A stretch of 64,000 nucleotides of DNA from Paenibacillus kribbensis (GTDB lineage Bacteria > Bacillota > Bacilli > Paenibacillales > Paenibacillaceae). The stretch covers positions 3,683,501 to 3,747,500 of the forward strand of contig NZ_CP020028.1 of assembly GCF_002240415.1 (NCBI RefSeq), given 5' to 3'. The notes below the pieces were generated by a model that ran no database searches, was not told the origin of the DNA, and saw only the letters and a list, made by a program, of their open reading frames with translations. Position numbers and translations under genes: made by a program. This document shows positions 9,307 to 18,142 of the stretch, piece after piece (position 1 is the stretch's first letter; the number at the start of each line of letters is the position of its first letter).

Positions 9307-9930
9307 TTAGGCGATGGTGCAGCTTCCCTGACGATCACTTCCCCAGAAAAGCTCGAAGCGATCCCCGCTTGTGGTAGGACCAACACCGTCCGGAGTGCCT
9401 GTAAAAATGATATCACCCTCACCCAGCCCATAATGAGTCGCTATGTATTCAACGATGTTTTCGATGGAAAAAATCATATCCTTGATATGACCGCGTTGTA
9501 CTTCCTGTCCGTTTTTGAGCAAGCTAAAATCCTGCTGCCCCAGTATGTCCAGGTTCTCCAAGGGCAGGAAAGGCGTCACAGGAGCAGCCGACTTAAAGCC
9601 CTTGGCAGCCGTCCATGGATGACCTTTTTTCTTAAGAGCACTTTGTACATCACGCAGCGTAAAATCAATGCCGAATGCAAAAGCGCTCAGACACGTATCT
9701 GCGGACATTCCCGACTCGTAATTACGCCCGACAGCCACAACCAGCTCAGCCTCAAAATGAATATCACCTTTCCCCTGAGGAAGCTCCAGCGTGGCACCAT
9801 CCAGCGGCACAACCGCATGGGAAGGCTTTAAAAAAATCATCGGTTCTGTAGGAACATCATTCCCCAATTCCTCTGCATGCAGCTTATAATTGCGTCCGAC
9901 ACAGTAAACATTACGAATTTCCGTGTTCAT
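9307..9930 (-). CDS. Fumarylacetoacetate hydrolase (FAHD) family protein
   Basis: About 207 residues, the short one-domain FAH form. Motifs: IRNVYCVGRNYKLHAEELGN near the start, HFEAELVVAVG (metal-binding Glu), FGIDFTLRDVQ, and GDIIFTGTPDGVGP near the C terminus. Members are Mg2+-dependent acylpyruvate hydrolases or decarboxylases; the substrate is not deducible. The start is uncertain: ATG at 9930 has GGAAGG 12 bases upstream and matches the family N terminus, while in-frame GTG at 9951 and ATG at 9942 are alternatives. Confidence 0.88.
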   Translation of the reverse strand: MNTEIRNVYCVGRNYKLHAEELGNDVPTEPMIFLKPSHAVVPLDGATLELPQGKGDIHFEAELVVAVGRNYESGMSADTCLSAFAFGIDFTLRDVQSALKKKGHPWTAAKGFKSAAPVTPFLPLENLDILGQQDFSLLKNGQEVQRGHIKDMIFSIENIVEYIATHYGLGEGDIIFTGTPDGVGPTTSGDRFELFWGSDRQGSCTIA

Positions 9931-9968
9931 TACAACCGCCATCCTTCCCACATATGTAGTACATTGAT

Positions 9969-10739
9969 TTAACGAATAAGATTACGTATATAATGCCACA
10001 AGCGGTGCTTGGAATGCAAAAAAACCTGCTCCCAGCGGTCCGGCCAGTTGGTACAAATCATCAATTCAGGATGCAGTGCGGATAATCTCCGCATGATACG
10101 GCGATCATCCACCGTCCACGCCATAACCGTAATACCACGTCCTATCAGGTTCTTCAATAAACTACGATCCAGACGCGGATAGCCCATGGATAAAAAAGAG
10201 CATTGCAGCTTCTCCAGTTGCTTCGCCAAATCGTCCGGACGCGCGTCAATAATGAGCCCGGTACGGATCGCAGGTGCCAGCTCTTTGGTGTGGCGTAAAG
10301 CAGCACGCTCAAAGGAGGTCAATACCACCTCACCCTCCATGTCTCTCATTATAATTTCACGGAGTACGGCTTTCTCCAGACCTGGATACATATCGCCCGC
10401 TGTTTTAAGCTCAATATTGAGTGATACCCGGCCGCGGCACAGATCCAACACCTGTGCGAGAGAAGGGATTTTTTCTCCATAATATTTCGCATTTTTCCAG
10501 CTACCTGCATCTAGTTGTTGCAGCTCTTTCCAATCTGAATCCTTTACCCGTCCCGTCCCATTCGTCGTTCGCTCCAGCGTAAAATCATGGATGACCACCG
10601 GAACACCGTCCTTCGACAGTTGTACATCCAGCTCAATCCAGTGTACAAACGGCTGCTCCAGCGCAAGTCTAAAGGCCGCCATCGTGTTCTCGGGAGCAAT
10701 GCCTGAAAAACCACGGTGAGCCACGCACAAATGCTTCAT
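9969..10739 (-). CDS. Glycerophosphodiester phosphodiesterase
   Basis: About 256 residues of GDPD TIM-barrel type. Motifs: AHRGFSGIAPENTMAAF (catalytic His and metal site), WIELDVQLSKDGVPVVIHD (metal Glu/Asp and catalytic His), LNIELKT, and the C-terminal ITVMAWTVDD. It hydrolyses glycerophosphodiesters to glycerol-3-phosphate and an alcohol. No signal peptide is seen, so it is probably cytoplasmic. ATG at 10739 (MKHLCVAHRG) has GGAGG at a good distance. It begins 33 bases after the capA-like gene stops and is probably cotranscribed with it. Confidence 0.92.
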   Translation of the reverse strand: MKHLCVAHRGFSGIAPENTMAAFRLALEQPFVHWIELDVQLSKDGVPVVIHDFTLERTTNGTGRVKDSDWKELQQLDAGSWKNAKYYGEKIPSLAQVLDLCRGRVSLNIELKTAGDMYPGLEKAVLREIIMRDMEGEVVLTSFERAALRHTKELAPAIRTGLIIDARPDDLAKQLEKLQCSFLSMGYPRLDRSLLKNLIGRGITVMAWTVDDRRIMRRLSALHPELMICTNWPDRWEQVFLHSKHRLWHYIRNLIR

Positions 10740-10772
10740 CCCAATCATGACCTCCATCCACAAAGGAGTTCT

Positions 10773-12152
10773 TCATCTTACTGTACCATCCGCACCTATC
10801 GTGACATTTCCCGGCGACAGTGCTGCTACTCTCTGCAAAATTTTGTTGGCCTCCGCATCCTGCAGCGGAATCGGTTGACCGAGCTCGGCCCGGTAAGGAG
10901 TCAGCTTCATGTCGCAAGCCCCGCTACGGGTACAGGTTGCCTGAAATATCGCTGTGTCCCAAGTGGCTGGCACCGTTGATTTGGAAAAAATAAAATTGCC
11001 TGTGCTGTATGCGATCCATTTGCCTTTATATTGCTCGAGCCCTTGAAGCACATGCGGGTGACCGCCGATGACAATATCGGCCCCTGCATCAATAAAGGCG
11101 TGCGACAACTCGATTTGATGTGGCTCCAGAGTAGCGGCGCGCTCCTTCCCCCAATGGGCAATGACAATCACCAGATCTGCCTGCCTTCGTGCCTCGCGGA
11201 TGGACTTCACGATGGCGGTCGAATCATATGCTCCGGCAACACCAGGCTGTTTGACACCTGCATTCCAATTGGCATCAGGCATGACACGTGTAGCTCCTAA
11301 CAACGCAATTTTAATGCCTTTGCGGTCAAAATAGTGCGGCGCGTACGCTTCTTTGGCATTACGTCCGGCTCCAACATGTGCTATACCCTTTTCATCCAAA
11401 TATTTTAGTGTGTCCAGTAACCCGCCTGTACCCTGATCCAAAATATGATTATTGGCCAAATTTACAGCATCTATCCCCGCCGCTGCTAATGCAGTTAACG
11501 CCTTGGGAGAAGATTTGTACACATACGTTTTATTTAACGCACCAACACCGCCAGTTGTCACTGGCGTTTCCAGATTGGCAATCGTCAAATCGTCTTTACG
11601 AAACAGGTTCCCGAGATATTGATATGGAAAATCAAATCCGTTTTTCTCCAACCTCTGCTCAACCTTACCGGAAAACTGCACATCCCCTACAAAGTGAAGC
11701 GTGACTGTGGATGAAGCCTTCCCGTCATTCTCCTGAAGTGAACCCGAGTCTGAAGTGTTGCCTACGGGGACTTGCGTATCAGATGGTGTTACGGAACGAT
11801 TGCCCGTATCTACAGCAGCATCAGCAGCTTGCTTCGTTCCATCGTCAGCAGCTTGCTCATCTACATTGGACCCATCGTTCAGTTGTTTACTGGACAAGGC
11901 TGTAACATTTTTACTCACCGAGGCAGAGGGCCGCTCTTCCCCGGAAGATTCCGGTTGAACGTTTTGCTGTGATTGCGAAGGCTCTCCGTTGTCCGCAAGT
12001 GTGCTGCTGCCGCGTTCAAATATGTAATAATAACCGAAAAGACCTATGATCATAAGCAGCAGGACAAGATTCGTCATAATCCAAGCCTTGCCTATTTTGA
12101 TTTTTCTCGCTTTCTTCCTACCTTCATTTCGCTTTGATCTGGGAGGGTGCAT
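10773..12152 (-). CDS. CapA family protein (PGA_cap / metallophosphatase-like), membrane anchored
   Basis: 459 residues: a basic N terminus, one membrane anchor (about 25-45), a Ser/Asn/Asp-rich low-complexity linker (about 48-150), then the CapA domain. CapA motifs: HFVGDVQFSG, ANLETPVTTGG, NLANNHILDQG, IAHWGKE and GGHPHVLQG. Such proteins support capsular poly-gamma-glutamate synthesis or have other calcineurin-like hydrolase roles. No capBC genes are nearby, so a poly-gamma-glutamate role is not supported by context. GAAGGAG lies 7 bases before the ATG. Confidence 0.9.
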   Translation of the reverse strand: MHPPRSKRNEGRKKARKIKIGKAWIMTNLVLLLMIIGLFGYYYIFERGSSTLADNGEPSQSQQNVQPESSGEERPSASVSKNVTALSSKQLNDGSNVDEQAADDGTKQAADAAVDTGNRSVTPSDTQVPVGNTSDSGSLQENDGKASSTVTLHFVGDVQFSGKVEQRLEKNGFDFPYQYLGNLFRKDDLTIANLETPVTTGGVGALNKTYVYKSSPKALTALAAAGIDAVNLANNHILDQGTGGLLDTLKYLDEKGIAHVGAGRNAKEAYAPHYFDRKGIKIALLGATRVMPDANWNAGVKQPGVAGAYDSTAIVKSIREARRQADLVIVIAHWGKERAATLEPHQIELSHAFIDAGADIVIGGHPHVLQGLEQYKGKWIAYSTGNFIFSKSTVPATWDTAIFQATCTRSGACDMKLTPYRAELGQPIPLQDAEANKILQRVAALSPGNVTIGADGTVR

Positions 12153-12247
12153 TCTTCACTCCTTCTATGCCATAGCATATACATGAATTCCTTTTATTCG
12201 GTGAATTTTTCACCTTCTCCATTATATATCAAATTTCAATATAAATA

Positions 12248-12276
12248 GAACCCCTCGCCTGGAACACGAAGGGCTC
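12248..12276 (-). terminator. Possible terminator of the hem operon
   Basis: On the minus strand, GAGCCCTTCG pairs with CGAGGGGTTC (some G-T pairs) and is followed by an A/T-rich but not purely T tail, 13 bases after the hemY stop. Confidence 0.45.
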
Positions 12277-12288
12277 ATCAACGAACAT

Positions 12289-13734
12289 TTACACCTGTAC
12301 CTTAACCGCTTCCTGCTGTGCTGCTTGGACGGCATTAGCGGCCCACTCCTTGGCCTGACGGATGCAATCCGGCAAGCCAATCGCATCATAGCCAGCGCCC
12401 AAAACATACACTCCCGGCATGGCAGTTCGCAGTTCTTCCCGCAGATCGGCTATAGCTTGCGGATGCCCAACTGGATATTGCGGCATGGAATTGCGAAGAC
12501 GCGTGATTTCCGTAAACAACGGATTCGCCGTAACTCCCATCATTTCTTTTAAATCCTGCCGTACCAGCGCAATCAAATCATCATCCGGCAGGTCTACGGT
12601 TTCTTCCGCTCCTGCTCGCCCAACATAGCAGCGCAGCAGCACCTTATCATCCGGGCTAGTATGCAGCCACTTCGCAGACGTCCACGTACAAGCCGTCACA
12701 CTGCGTCCCTCTTTGCGTGGAACGAGAAAACCGGAACCGTCAAAGACGTTCTCAATATCTTTTTTATCGAAGGCCATGACCACGTTTGCCACGGATACGT
12801 AATTTACGGCCTCCAGTGCAGCCACATTCACATGCTCTCGCAAGAGTGGTGCAGCGGCAAAGTTTGGAGTCGTTACAAAAATATCGTCCGCCTCCAGCGT
12901 CTCTTCATTATCCAGTAAAACGCGATAGGCGCTATCTTCACTTTCTGTTGTCTTTGTGAATTCGGTAACAGCAATTCCCGTGCGCAAATCACAGTCATGC
13001 AAATCATTCAGCAACGCATGCACCAAACTTTGCAAGCCCTGACGAAAGGTCAAAAAGACGCTTTTTTTCGTGCCTGTATGCGTCTCGGCTGGTTTTCTCC
13101 CAGTCATCATCCCGTGAATGAGGCTTCCGTATTGCTGTTCAACCTCAGCAAATTGCGGGAAGGTCGCCTGCAAACTTAGCGTCTTCATGTTGGCGGCGTA
13201 GATACCGGCCAGCAGCGGCTCGGTCACATTCTCCAGCACTTCCTTGCCCAGTCGACGTTCAATAAAATCACCTAACGACTCGTCACCTTGTTCGCGACGG
13301 GGAGGAATCACAAAATCCATCATAGCCCGTAATTTCCCACCCAAAGAGATCAATCCGCTGCGCAGAAATGGTTCCAGCTCTGTTGGAATGCCCAATACCA
13401 GACCGGGAGGCATCGGATGAAGCTTTCCTTCATGCAAAATGTATGTCTTTTTGGCGTCGGGGTTCGTGCTTACCAGTTCATGATCCAGCTCCAGCTCTTT
13501 CGCCAGGTCTACCATGGCCGTTTTACGGGCCAGAAAGGAATCCGGTCCCTTTTCAATTACAAACCCGTCTTTATGCAGTGTTTCAATTTTGCCGCCAAGC
13601 ACAGGAGCTTTCTCCACCAGTGTAATTCGTGGTGTATAGCCAGCTTCCTTGTACATTTTCCGTGTGTAAAAAGCTGCGCTAAGTCCGGTCAAGCCGCCGC
13701 CTACAATCACAATCTTGCGTAATTTTTGCTCCAT
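12289..13734 (-). CDS. hemY: Coproporphyrinogen III / protoporphyrinogen oxidase (HemY type)
   Basis: 481-residue flavoprotein with the Rossmann FAD motif VIVGGGLTGLSAAFY near the N terminus, KIETLHKDGFVIEKGPDSFLA substrate/FAD region, and a C-terminal GVYVLGAGYDAIGLPDCI that closes the FAD site. In Gram-positive bacteria this enzyme (CgoX) oxidises coproporphyrinogen III to coproporphyrin III. It is the third gene of hemE-hemH-hemY; its start is 7 bases after the hemH stop. Confidence 0.95.
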   Translation of the reverse strand: MEQKLRKIVIVGGGLTGLSAAFYTRKMYKEAGYTPRITLVEKAPVLGGKIETLHKDGFVIEKGPDSFLARKTAMVDLAKELELDHELVSTNPDAKKTYILHEGKLHPMPPGLVLGIPTELEPFLRSGLISLGGKLRAMMDFVIPPRREQGDESLGDFIERRLGKEVLENVTEPLLAGIYAANMKTLSLQATFPQFAEVEQQYGSLIHGMMTGRKPAETHTGTKKSVFLTFRQGLQSLVHALLNDLHDCDLRTGIAVTEFTKTTESEDSAYRVLLDNEETLEADDIFVTTPNFAAAPLLREHVNVAALEAVNYVSVANVVMAFDKKDIENVFDGSGFLVPRKEGRSVTACTWTSAKWLHTSPDDKVLLRCYVGRAGAEETVDLPDDDLIALVRQDLKEMMGVTANPLFTEITRLRNSMPQYPVGHPQAIADLREELRTAMPGVYVLGAGYDAIGLPDCIRQAKEWAANAVQAAQQEAVKVQV

Positions 13735-13741
13735 TATGTCC

Positions 13742-14683
13742 TCATCCCTTTTTCCATTGGTCTATGATGACATCACTAAGCGTCTCCATATACAGCGGAT
13801 CACTGTTGAGTGAATCTATGCGCTGAAAACGCATATCCAGCTCCTTCGCCAAAGCCTGCGCTTCAATATCCAGATCGTATAGCACTTCCAAGTGATCGGA
13901 TACGAAGCCAACTGGCGCAGCGAGTACATACTCTACTTGCTCTTCCTTGAGACTGTGCATGGTATCCAAAATGTCCGGCCCCAGCCAAGGCTCTGCTGTA
14001 CGACCAGCGCTTTGCCACGTAAACTGCCAATTGGTAATTCCCGCCTTGTCTGCAACAGCCTGCGATGTAGCCATTAATTGCTCTACATAGGGATCACCCA
14101 TAGCCAGAATCCGCTCAGGCAAGCTGTGTGCGCTGAACAGAACACGAACCTCGTCCCGATTGGCCCCAGCTTCTTCAAAAAGCGTCAGCTTGGCATTCAC
14201 ACGCTCGGTGAGCGTCTTAATCAGCTTTGGATGAAGATGATAGCTCTCCACAAAAGAGATGGCCAGATCAAGCTCCTGTGCCTTGGCCTGCGCACGCTTA
14301 ATGTAAGTACCAACACTCATAACAGAATAATGGGGAGCCAACACAGCACCCACCGCTTTACGGATGCCATCCTGCACCATCGCTTCCACACCATCCTCAA
14401 TAAACGGCTTGGCATGTTTGAGTCCCTGGTAACAGATAAATTCAATGTCCGGGTTGCGATTCTCCCGATTTAAGGTTTCCTGCAGGCTTTGAACCTGACG
14501 ATCCGTATTCTGACGCAGCGGAAAAACACCACCCACAATAGCTTCATAGCGGTCTTTCAATTCTTTTAATTGCTCCGGCGAGGGGGCATTGCCGCGACGA
14601 ATATGTGTATAATAGGCTTCCACCTGATCCAGACTCTCCGGCGTCCCGTAGGACATAACCAGTACACCCACTTTGGTTTTCAT
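13742..14683 (-). CDS. hemH: Ferrochelatase (coproporphyrin ferrochelatase)
   Basis: 313 residues, the family length. Signature motifs are LFSAHSLPERI (catalytic His) and VGFVSDHLEVLYDLD (acidic metal-handling face). In Firmicutes the enzyme (CpfC) inserts Fe2+ into coproporphyrin III. It lies between hemE (29-base gap) and hemY (7-base gap) in one operon; AGAGGTG precedes the ATG. Confidence 0.96.
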   Translation of the reverse strand: MKTKVGVLVMSYGTPESLDQVEAYYTHIRRGNAPSPEQLKELKDRYEAIVGGVFPLRQNTDRQVQSLQETLNRENRNPDIEFICYQGLKHAKPFIEDGVEAMVQDGIRKAVGAVLAPHYSVMSVGTYIKRAQAKAQELDLAISFVESYHLHPKLIKTLTERVNAKLTLFEEAGANRDEVRVLFSAHSLPERILAMGDPYVEQLMATSQAVADKAGITNWQFTWQSAGRTAEPWLGPDILDTMHSLKEEQVEYVLAAPVGFVSDHLEVLYDLDIEAQALAKELDMRFQRIDSLNSDPLYMETLSDVIIDQWKKG

Positions 14684-14712
14684 TAGCAGTCACCTCTTGA
14701 ATAGTTCTAATG

Positions 14713-15759
14713 TCAATTCTTTGGCAAAACGGTGCGGGAATACTCGTGTACATATTCGGTGAGCTCTCTTAATTTATCTAGCGAGGCTTCAGGAAATAAT
14801 CCGTGTCCCAGATTAAAAATATATCCTGGCTCCAGTATTCCTTCATCTACGATTTTTTTTGCATACTGCTTGATAACATCCATTGGGGCAGTGAGCACAT
14901 AAGGGTCCAGGTTTCCCTGCACACCAAAAGTGTTCCCCAGACGGCGACGTCCTTCAGGTATACTTACCCGCCAGTCCAGTCCAATCACATCGGCTTTTAC
15001 CCCATTTAAATGGGGGAGCAACTCACCGGAGCTTACACCTGGAAAATAAATTTTAGGTACATTCAGATCGGACAATTCATGAAAAATACGTGTAATGGTC
15101 GGCAGCACAAAAGTCTGGAAATCATAAGGCGTAAGCGCGCCTACCCAGCTATCAAACAATTGAAATGCCTTACCGCCGTTAGCAATATGGGCACGCACGT
15201 ATGTAATAACCATATCCCCCAGCTTATCCATCAGACGATACCACAGCTCAGGCTCCCCATACATCATCGCTTTGGTGCGAATATATCCTTTGGATGGTCT
15301 TCCTTCTATTAAATAGCTTGCAATTGTAAAAGGTGCTCCAGCGAACGTAATTAATGGCACTTTCAGTTCACGGTCCAAAATACGAATCGTTTCCAAAATA
15401 TGACCCAGATCGCGTTCCACATCAATCGGGCGCAGATTGTCTACATCCGCAGCTGACCGGATCGGATTATCGATAACCGGACCAATATTTTTGACAATAT
15501 CAAAATCAACCCCAAGCGAGGCCACCGGATTCATAATATCAGAATATAAAATAGCAGCGTCTACCCCAAGCTTGCGCACGGGCATTAAAGTCACTTCTGC
15601 GGCCAGCTCGGGCTGACGGCAAATTTCTAGCAACGTGTATTTTTCTTTAATTTTGCGATACTCAGGGTCATACCTTCCGGCCTGCCGCATGTACCATACG
15701 GGAATATGATCCACAGCCTGCTTGCGGCAAGCGCGAATAAAGGTATCGTTGTAGGTCAT
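14713..15759 (-). CDS. hemE: Uroporphyrinogen decarboxylase
   Basis: 348 residues. Motifs: PVWYMRQAGRYDPEYR (substrate-binding Arg residues), ILYSDIMNPVASLGVDFD, FAGAPFTIASYLIEG, VIGLDWRVSI and NLGHGLFPEA. It converts uroporphyrinogen III to coproporphyrinogen III. It is the first gene of the hem operon, with TGGAGG 9 bases before the ATG and a promoter at 15789-15816. Confidence 0.97.
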   Translation of the reverse strand: MTYNDTFIRACRKQAVDHIPVWYMRQAGRYDPEYRKIKEKYTLLEICRQPELAAEVTLMPVRKLGVDAAILYSDIMNPVASLGVDFDIVKNIGPVIDNPIRSAADVDNLRPIDVERDLGHILETIRILDRELKVPLITFAGAPFTIASYLIEGRPSKGYIRTKAMMYGEPELWYRLMDKLGDMVITYVRAHIANGGKAFQLFDSWVGALTPYDFQTFVLPTITRIFHELSDLNVPKIYFPGVSSGELLPHLNGVKADVIGLDWRVSIPEGRRRLGNTFGVQGNLDPYVLTAPMDVIKQYAKKIVDEGILEPGYIFNLGHGLFPEASLDKLRELTEYVHEYSRTVLPKN

Positions 15760-15788
15760 GACTTCAGCCTCCAGTTCGAATCATAAAT

Positions 15789-15816
15789 ACTATATTTTAA
15801 TTATGCCCTTTTTCAA
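15789..15816 (-). promoter_or_regulatory. Promoter of hemEHY
   Basis: Minus strand -35 TTGAAA (15811-15816), 16-base spacer, -10 TATAGT (15789-15794), about 30 bases before the hemE start. Confidence 0.65.
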
Positions 15817-15992
15817 GAGTCGTAACAACTGCCGCTCTCGAACAAACCATGACAAACCCATGACATTTGGATAAAGTTTCAATGAAGTGTGTTATACTAG
15901 AGGAATGGCTTTTTTAAAGCTCCGGGGAAATTATATATAGATAAGCATTTATTACAACAGGATAAGAATGGCAGAAAGGAAGTGAGCGCACA

Positions 15993-17213
15993 TTGAAATC
16001 GTGGGAGACATGGAAAATCAACCTTATAGTGCTTTGGTTCGGTCAATTTCTGGTCAACGCGGGTATTACAATGGTAACTCCGTTCCTCGCCCTGTATCTG
16101 GCTCATGATCTCCATGTAAAGGGAGAGCACGATATCGGTCTATGGGCCGGAGTTATTTTTGCCGCAAACTTTATGACCTCATTTATATTCCAGCCTTTAT
16201 GGGGCAAGCTGGCTGATCGATATGGGCGCAAAGTCATGCTGCTTCGCTCAGGCTTCGGTATGGCTCTCGTGATCGGATGCATGGGCTTGGTCACCCATCC
16301 TTGGCAGCTGTTGGCACTTCGTCTGCTGAACGGTACGATTTCGGGCTTCAACCCGGCCTCCATTTCCCTGGTTTCGGGTACCACGCCTAAAGAGCGAACC
16401 GGATTCGCTATGGGCATTATGCAATCTGGCCAGATGGCCGGCACGATTCTTGGCCCTCTGCTAGGTGGCTTTCTGGCTGACTTGGTCGGGTTCAGACCGA
16501 TCTTTTACATTACTGGAGCTCTTGTTTTCCTCGCCTCTTTAATTGCAATGTTCCTGGTTAAAGAAAACTTCAGCAAAGCGGAAGCCGCACGCACTCCGCA
16601 AATTTCGGTGCTTGCCGGACTAAAGGAGCTAAGCCATACGCCTCAGCTCCCAGCTTTGTTCACCGTAACATTCCTGCTCCAGTTTGCCATGATCAGCACA
16701 GTGTCACTGCTGCCATTGTATGTGCAGAAGTTATATGGCTCCGCAGAAGGAATCGCACTGATTGCCGGCTTTGTAACGGCCATTACCGGCGTATCCAATA
16801 TGGTAGCTGCACCGCTGCTTGGAAGATTGAGTGATCAAGTAGGAGCCCACAAAATTTTGACCATCTCACTACTCGGAACGGCAGTCATGCTCATTCCGCA
16901 GGCTTTTGTCAATGAAGTTTGGCAACTTGTCATTATCCGCTTTTTTATGGGTGTGTTTATGGGAGGCTTGCTGCCAAGTGTAAATGCACTGATTCGGCTG
17001 TATACGCCAGAAGGTATGGAAAGCCGCTCTTTCGGCTTCAATACCAGCTCGCTGGCGCTAGGGAATATGCTGGGTGCTGCTATTGGTGGGGTACTGTCCG
17101 GGTTTATCGGCATCGAAGGACTGTTCATCATGTCAGGTGTTCTGCTGATCCTCAACATATTCTGGGTACGTATGAAGCTTTTTAGTCATAAGACCACGCA
17201 TGATTTCAGGTAA
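15993..17213 (+). CDS. MFS multidrug efflux transporter, MdtG-like
   Basis: 406 residues with about 12 membrane helices. The MFS motif A is GKLADRYGRKVMLL after helix 2, and a motif C-like GQMAGTILGPLLGGFLAD lies in helix 5, as in DHA1 drug:H+ antiporters. The N terminus (WKINLIVLWFGQF, WAGVIFAANF) resembles MdtG. The start is TTG with AAAGGAAG upstream. The substrate is unknown. Confidence 0.9.
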   Translation: MKSWETWKINLIVLWFGQFLVNAGITMVTPFLALYLAHDLHVKGEHDIGLWAGVIFAANFMTSFIFQPLWGKLADRYGRKVMLLRSGFGMALVIGCMGLVTHPWQLLALRLLNGTISGFNPASISLVSGTTPKERTGFAMGIMQSGQMAGTILGPLLGGFLADLVGFRPIFYITGALVFLASLIAMFLVKENFSKAEAARTPQISVLAGLKELSHTPQLPALFTVTFLLQFAMISTVSLLPLYVQKLYGSAEGIALIAGFVTAITGVSNMVAAPLLGRLSDQVGAHKILTISLLGTAVMLIPQAFVNEVWQLVIIRFFMGVFMGGLLPSVNALIRLYTPEGMESRSFGFNTSSLALGNMLGAAIGGVLSGFIGIEGLFIMSGVLLILNIFWVRMKLFSHKTTHDFR

Positions 17214-17251
17214 GACAACCCTCTGATAAAATATAGCCCTCCAGAACGGAT

Positions 17252-17295
17252 AAGAACCTCCACTCCACATTACTGTGGACAAGGAGGTTCTTTTT
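17252..17295 (+). terminator. Terminator of the MFS gene
   Basis: AGAACCTCC / GGAGGTTCT arms with an inner TCCACA/TGTGGA stem, followed by TTTTT on the plus strand. Confidence 0.88.
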
Positions 17296-17326
17296 GGTGC
17301 AGCTATAGAAGCTGGGAGGCTACGAG

Positions 17327-17971
17327 CTATTTTACTCTTGCTAGTGCTAAACCATCATAGGCCGGCAAAAGCGTACTGACCAGACGCGGGTCTGTAGCGA
17401 TCATTTCATTAAAGCGTCTCACGGCCTGTACGGCAGGCCCATTTTTATCTGTATTCAGCGTACGTCCACGAAGGAAGCAGTTATCCCCGGCAATAATGGC
17501 ACCCGGCTTCGCCAGAGCAATCGCATATTCCAAATATACCGGGTAATTTTCCTTATCCGCATCAATGAAAAAAAAGTCGAAGGTTCGTCCTTCTTCCTGA
17601 AGCGTCTTCAAACTGTCCACTGCTGGCCCAATACGATATTCGACACGGTCACCGTAACCGTTGTCCTCCATATGCTTATGCGCAAGCAGCGCATAAGCTT
17701 TTTTCAGCTCCAATGATACAATTCGTCCCTTTTCCCCCAGCCCACGGGCCAGACATAATCCGCTGTATCCGCCCAGTGCGCCAATTTCCAGCACCTCCCC
17801 GGCACCGGACACCTCAATTAAAAAAGTCAGCAGCTTGCCATAGGGATGAGCAACTGATACCTCAGGCATCCCCTCTCCAATGATCGCCTCCCTGATGCTG
17901 CGCAGCGCTTCATCCTCCTGTACCAGTTGGTCTACATATTGTTCAGGCGTCATATTTGGTGTAATTTCCAT
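17327..17971 (-). CDS. Class I SAM-dependent O-methyltransferase
   Basis: 214 residues of the Methyltransf_3 (catechol/caffeoyl-CoA O-methyltransferase-like) type. SAM motif I is VLEIGALGGYSGLCLARGL; the metal-binding FFIDADKENYPVYLEYA and AGDNCFLRGR segments are in the normal places. It should transfer a methyl group to a hydroxyl of a small, probably aromatic, substrate. GAAGGAGAG precedes the ATG. Confidence 0.88.
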   Translation of the reverse strand: MEITPNMTPEQYVDQLVQEDEALRSIREAIIGEGMPEVSVAHPYGKLLTFLIEVSGAGEVLEIGALGGYSGLCLARGLGEKGRIVSLELKKAYALLAHKHMEDNGYGDRVEYRIGPAVDSLKTLQEEGRTFDFFFIDADKENYPVYLEYAIALAKPGAIIAGDNCFLRGRTLNTDKNGPAVQAVRRFNEMIATDPRLVSTLLPAYDGLALARVK

Positions 17972-18061
17972 GTATCATCTCTCCTTCTTGTTTTTATCAT
18001 AACGCAGGTTGATCACGGTGTCCTTCGCAAATGATTTATCTGAATGATTTGCCTGATTGAT

Positions 18062-18090
18062 TTGTCTCTTTGTGTACAATGACCTATACT
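18062..18090 (+). promoter_or_regulatory. Promoter of the THUMP methyltransferase gene
   Basis: -35 TTGTCT, 17-base spacer, -10 TATACT, 52 bases before the start codon. Confidence 0.6.
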
Positions 18091-18142
18091 ATAGGGATTG
18101 AACCAAGCTTACATGATTATGGGGACGGAGTGAATACGTTTA

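Noticed and set aside
10773..12152. Poly-gamma-glutamate capsule operon
   Set aside because: Only a CapA-type protein is present; no capB or capC neighbours, so capsule synthesis is not claimed.
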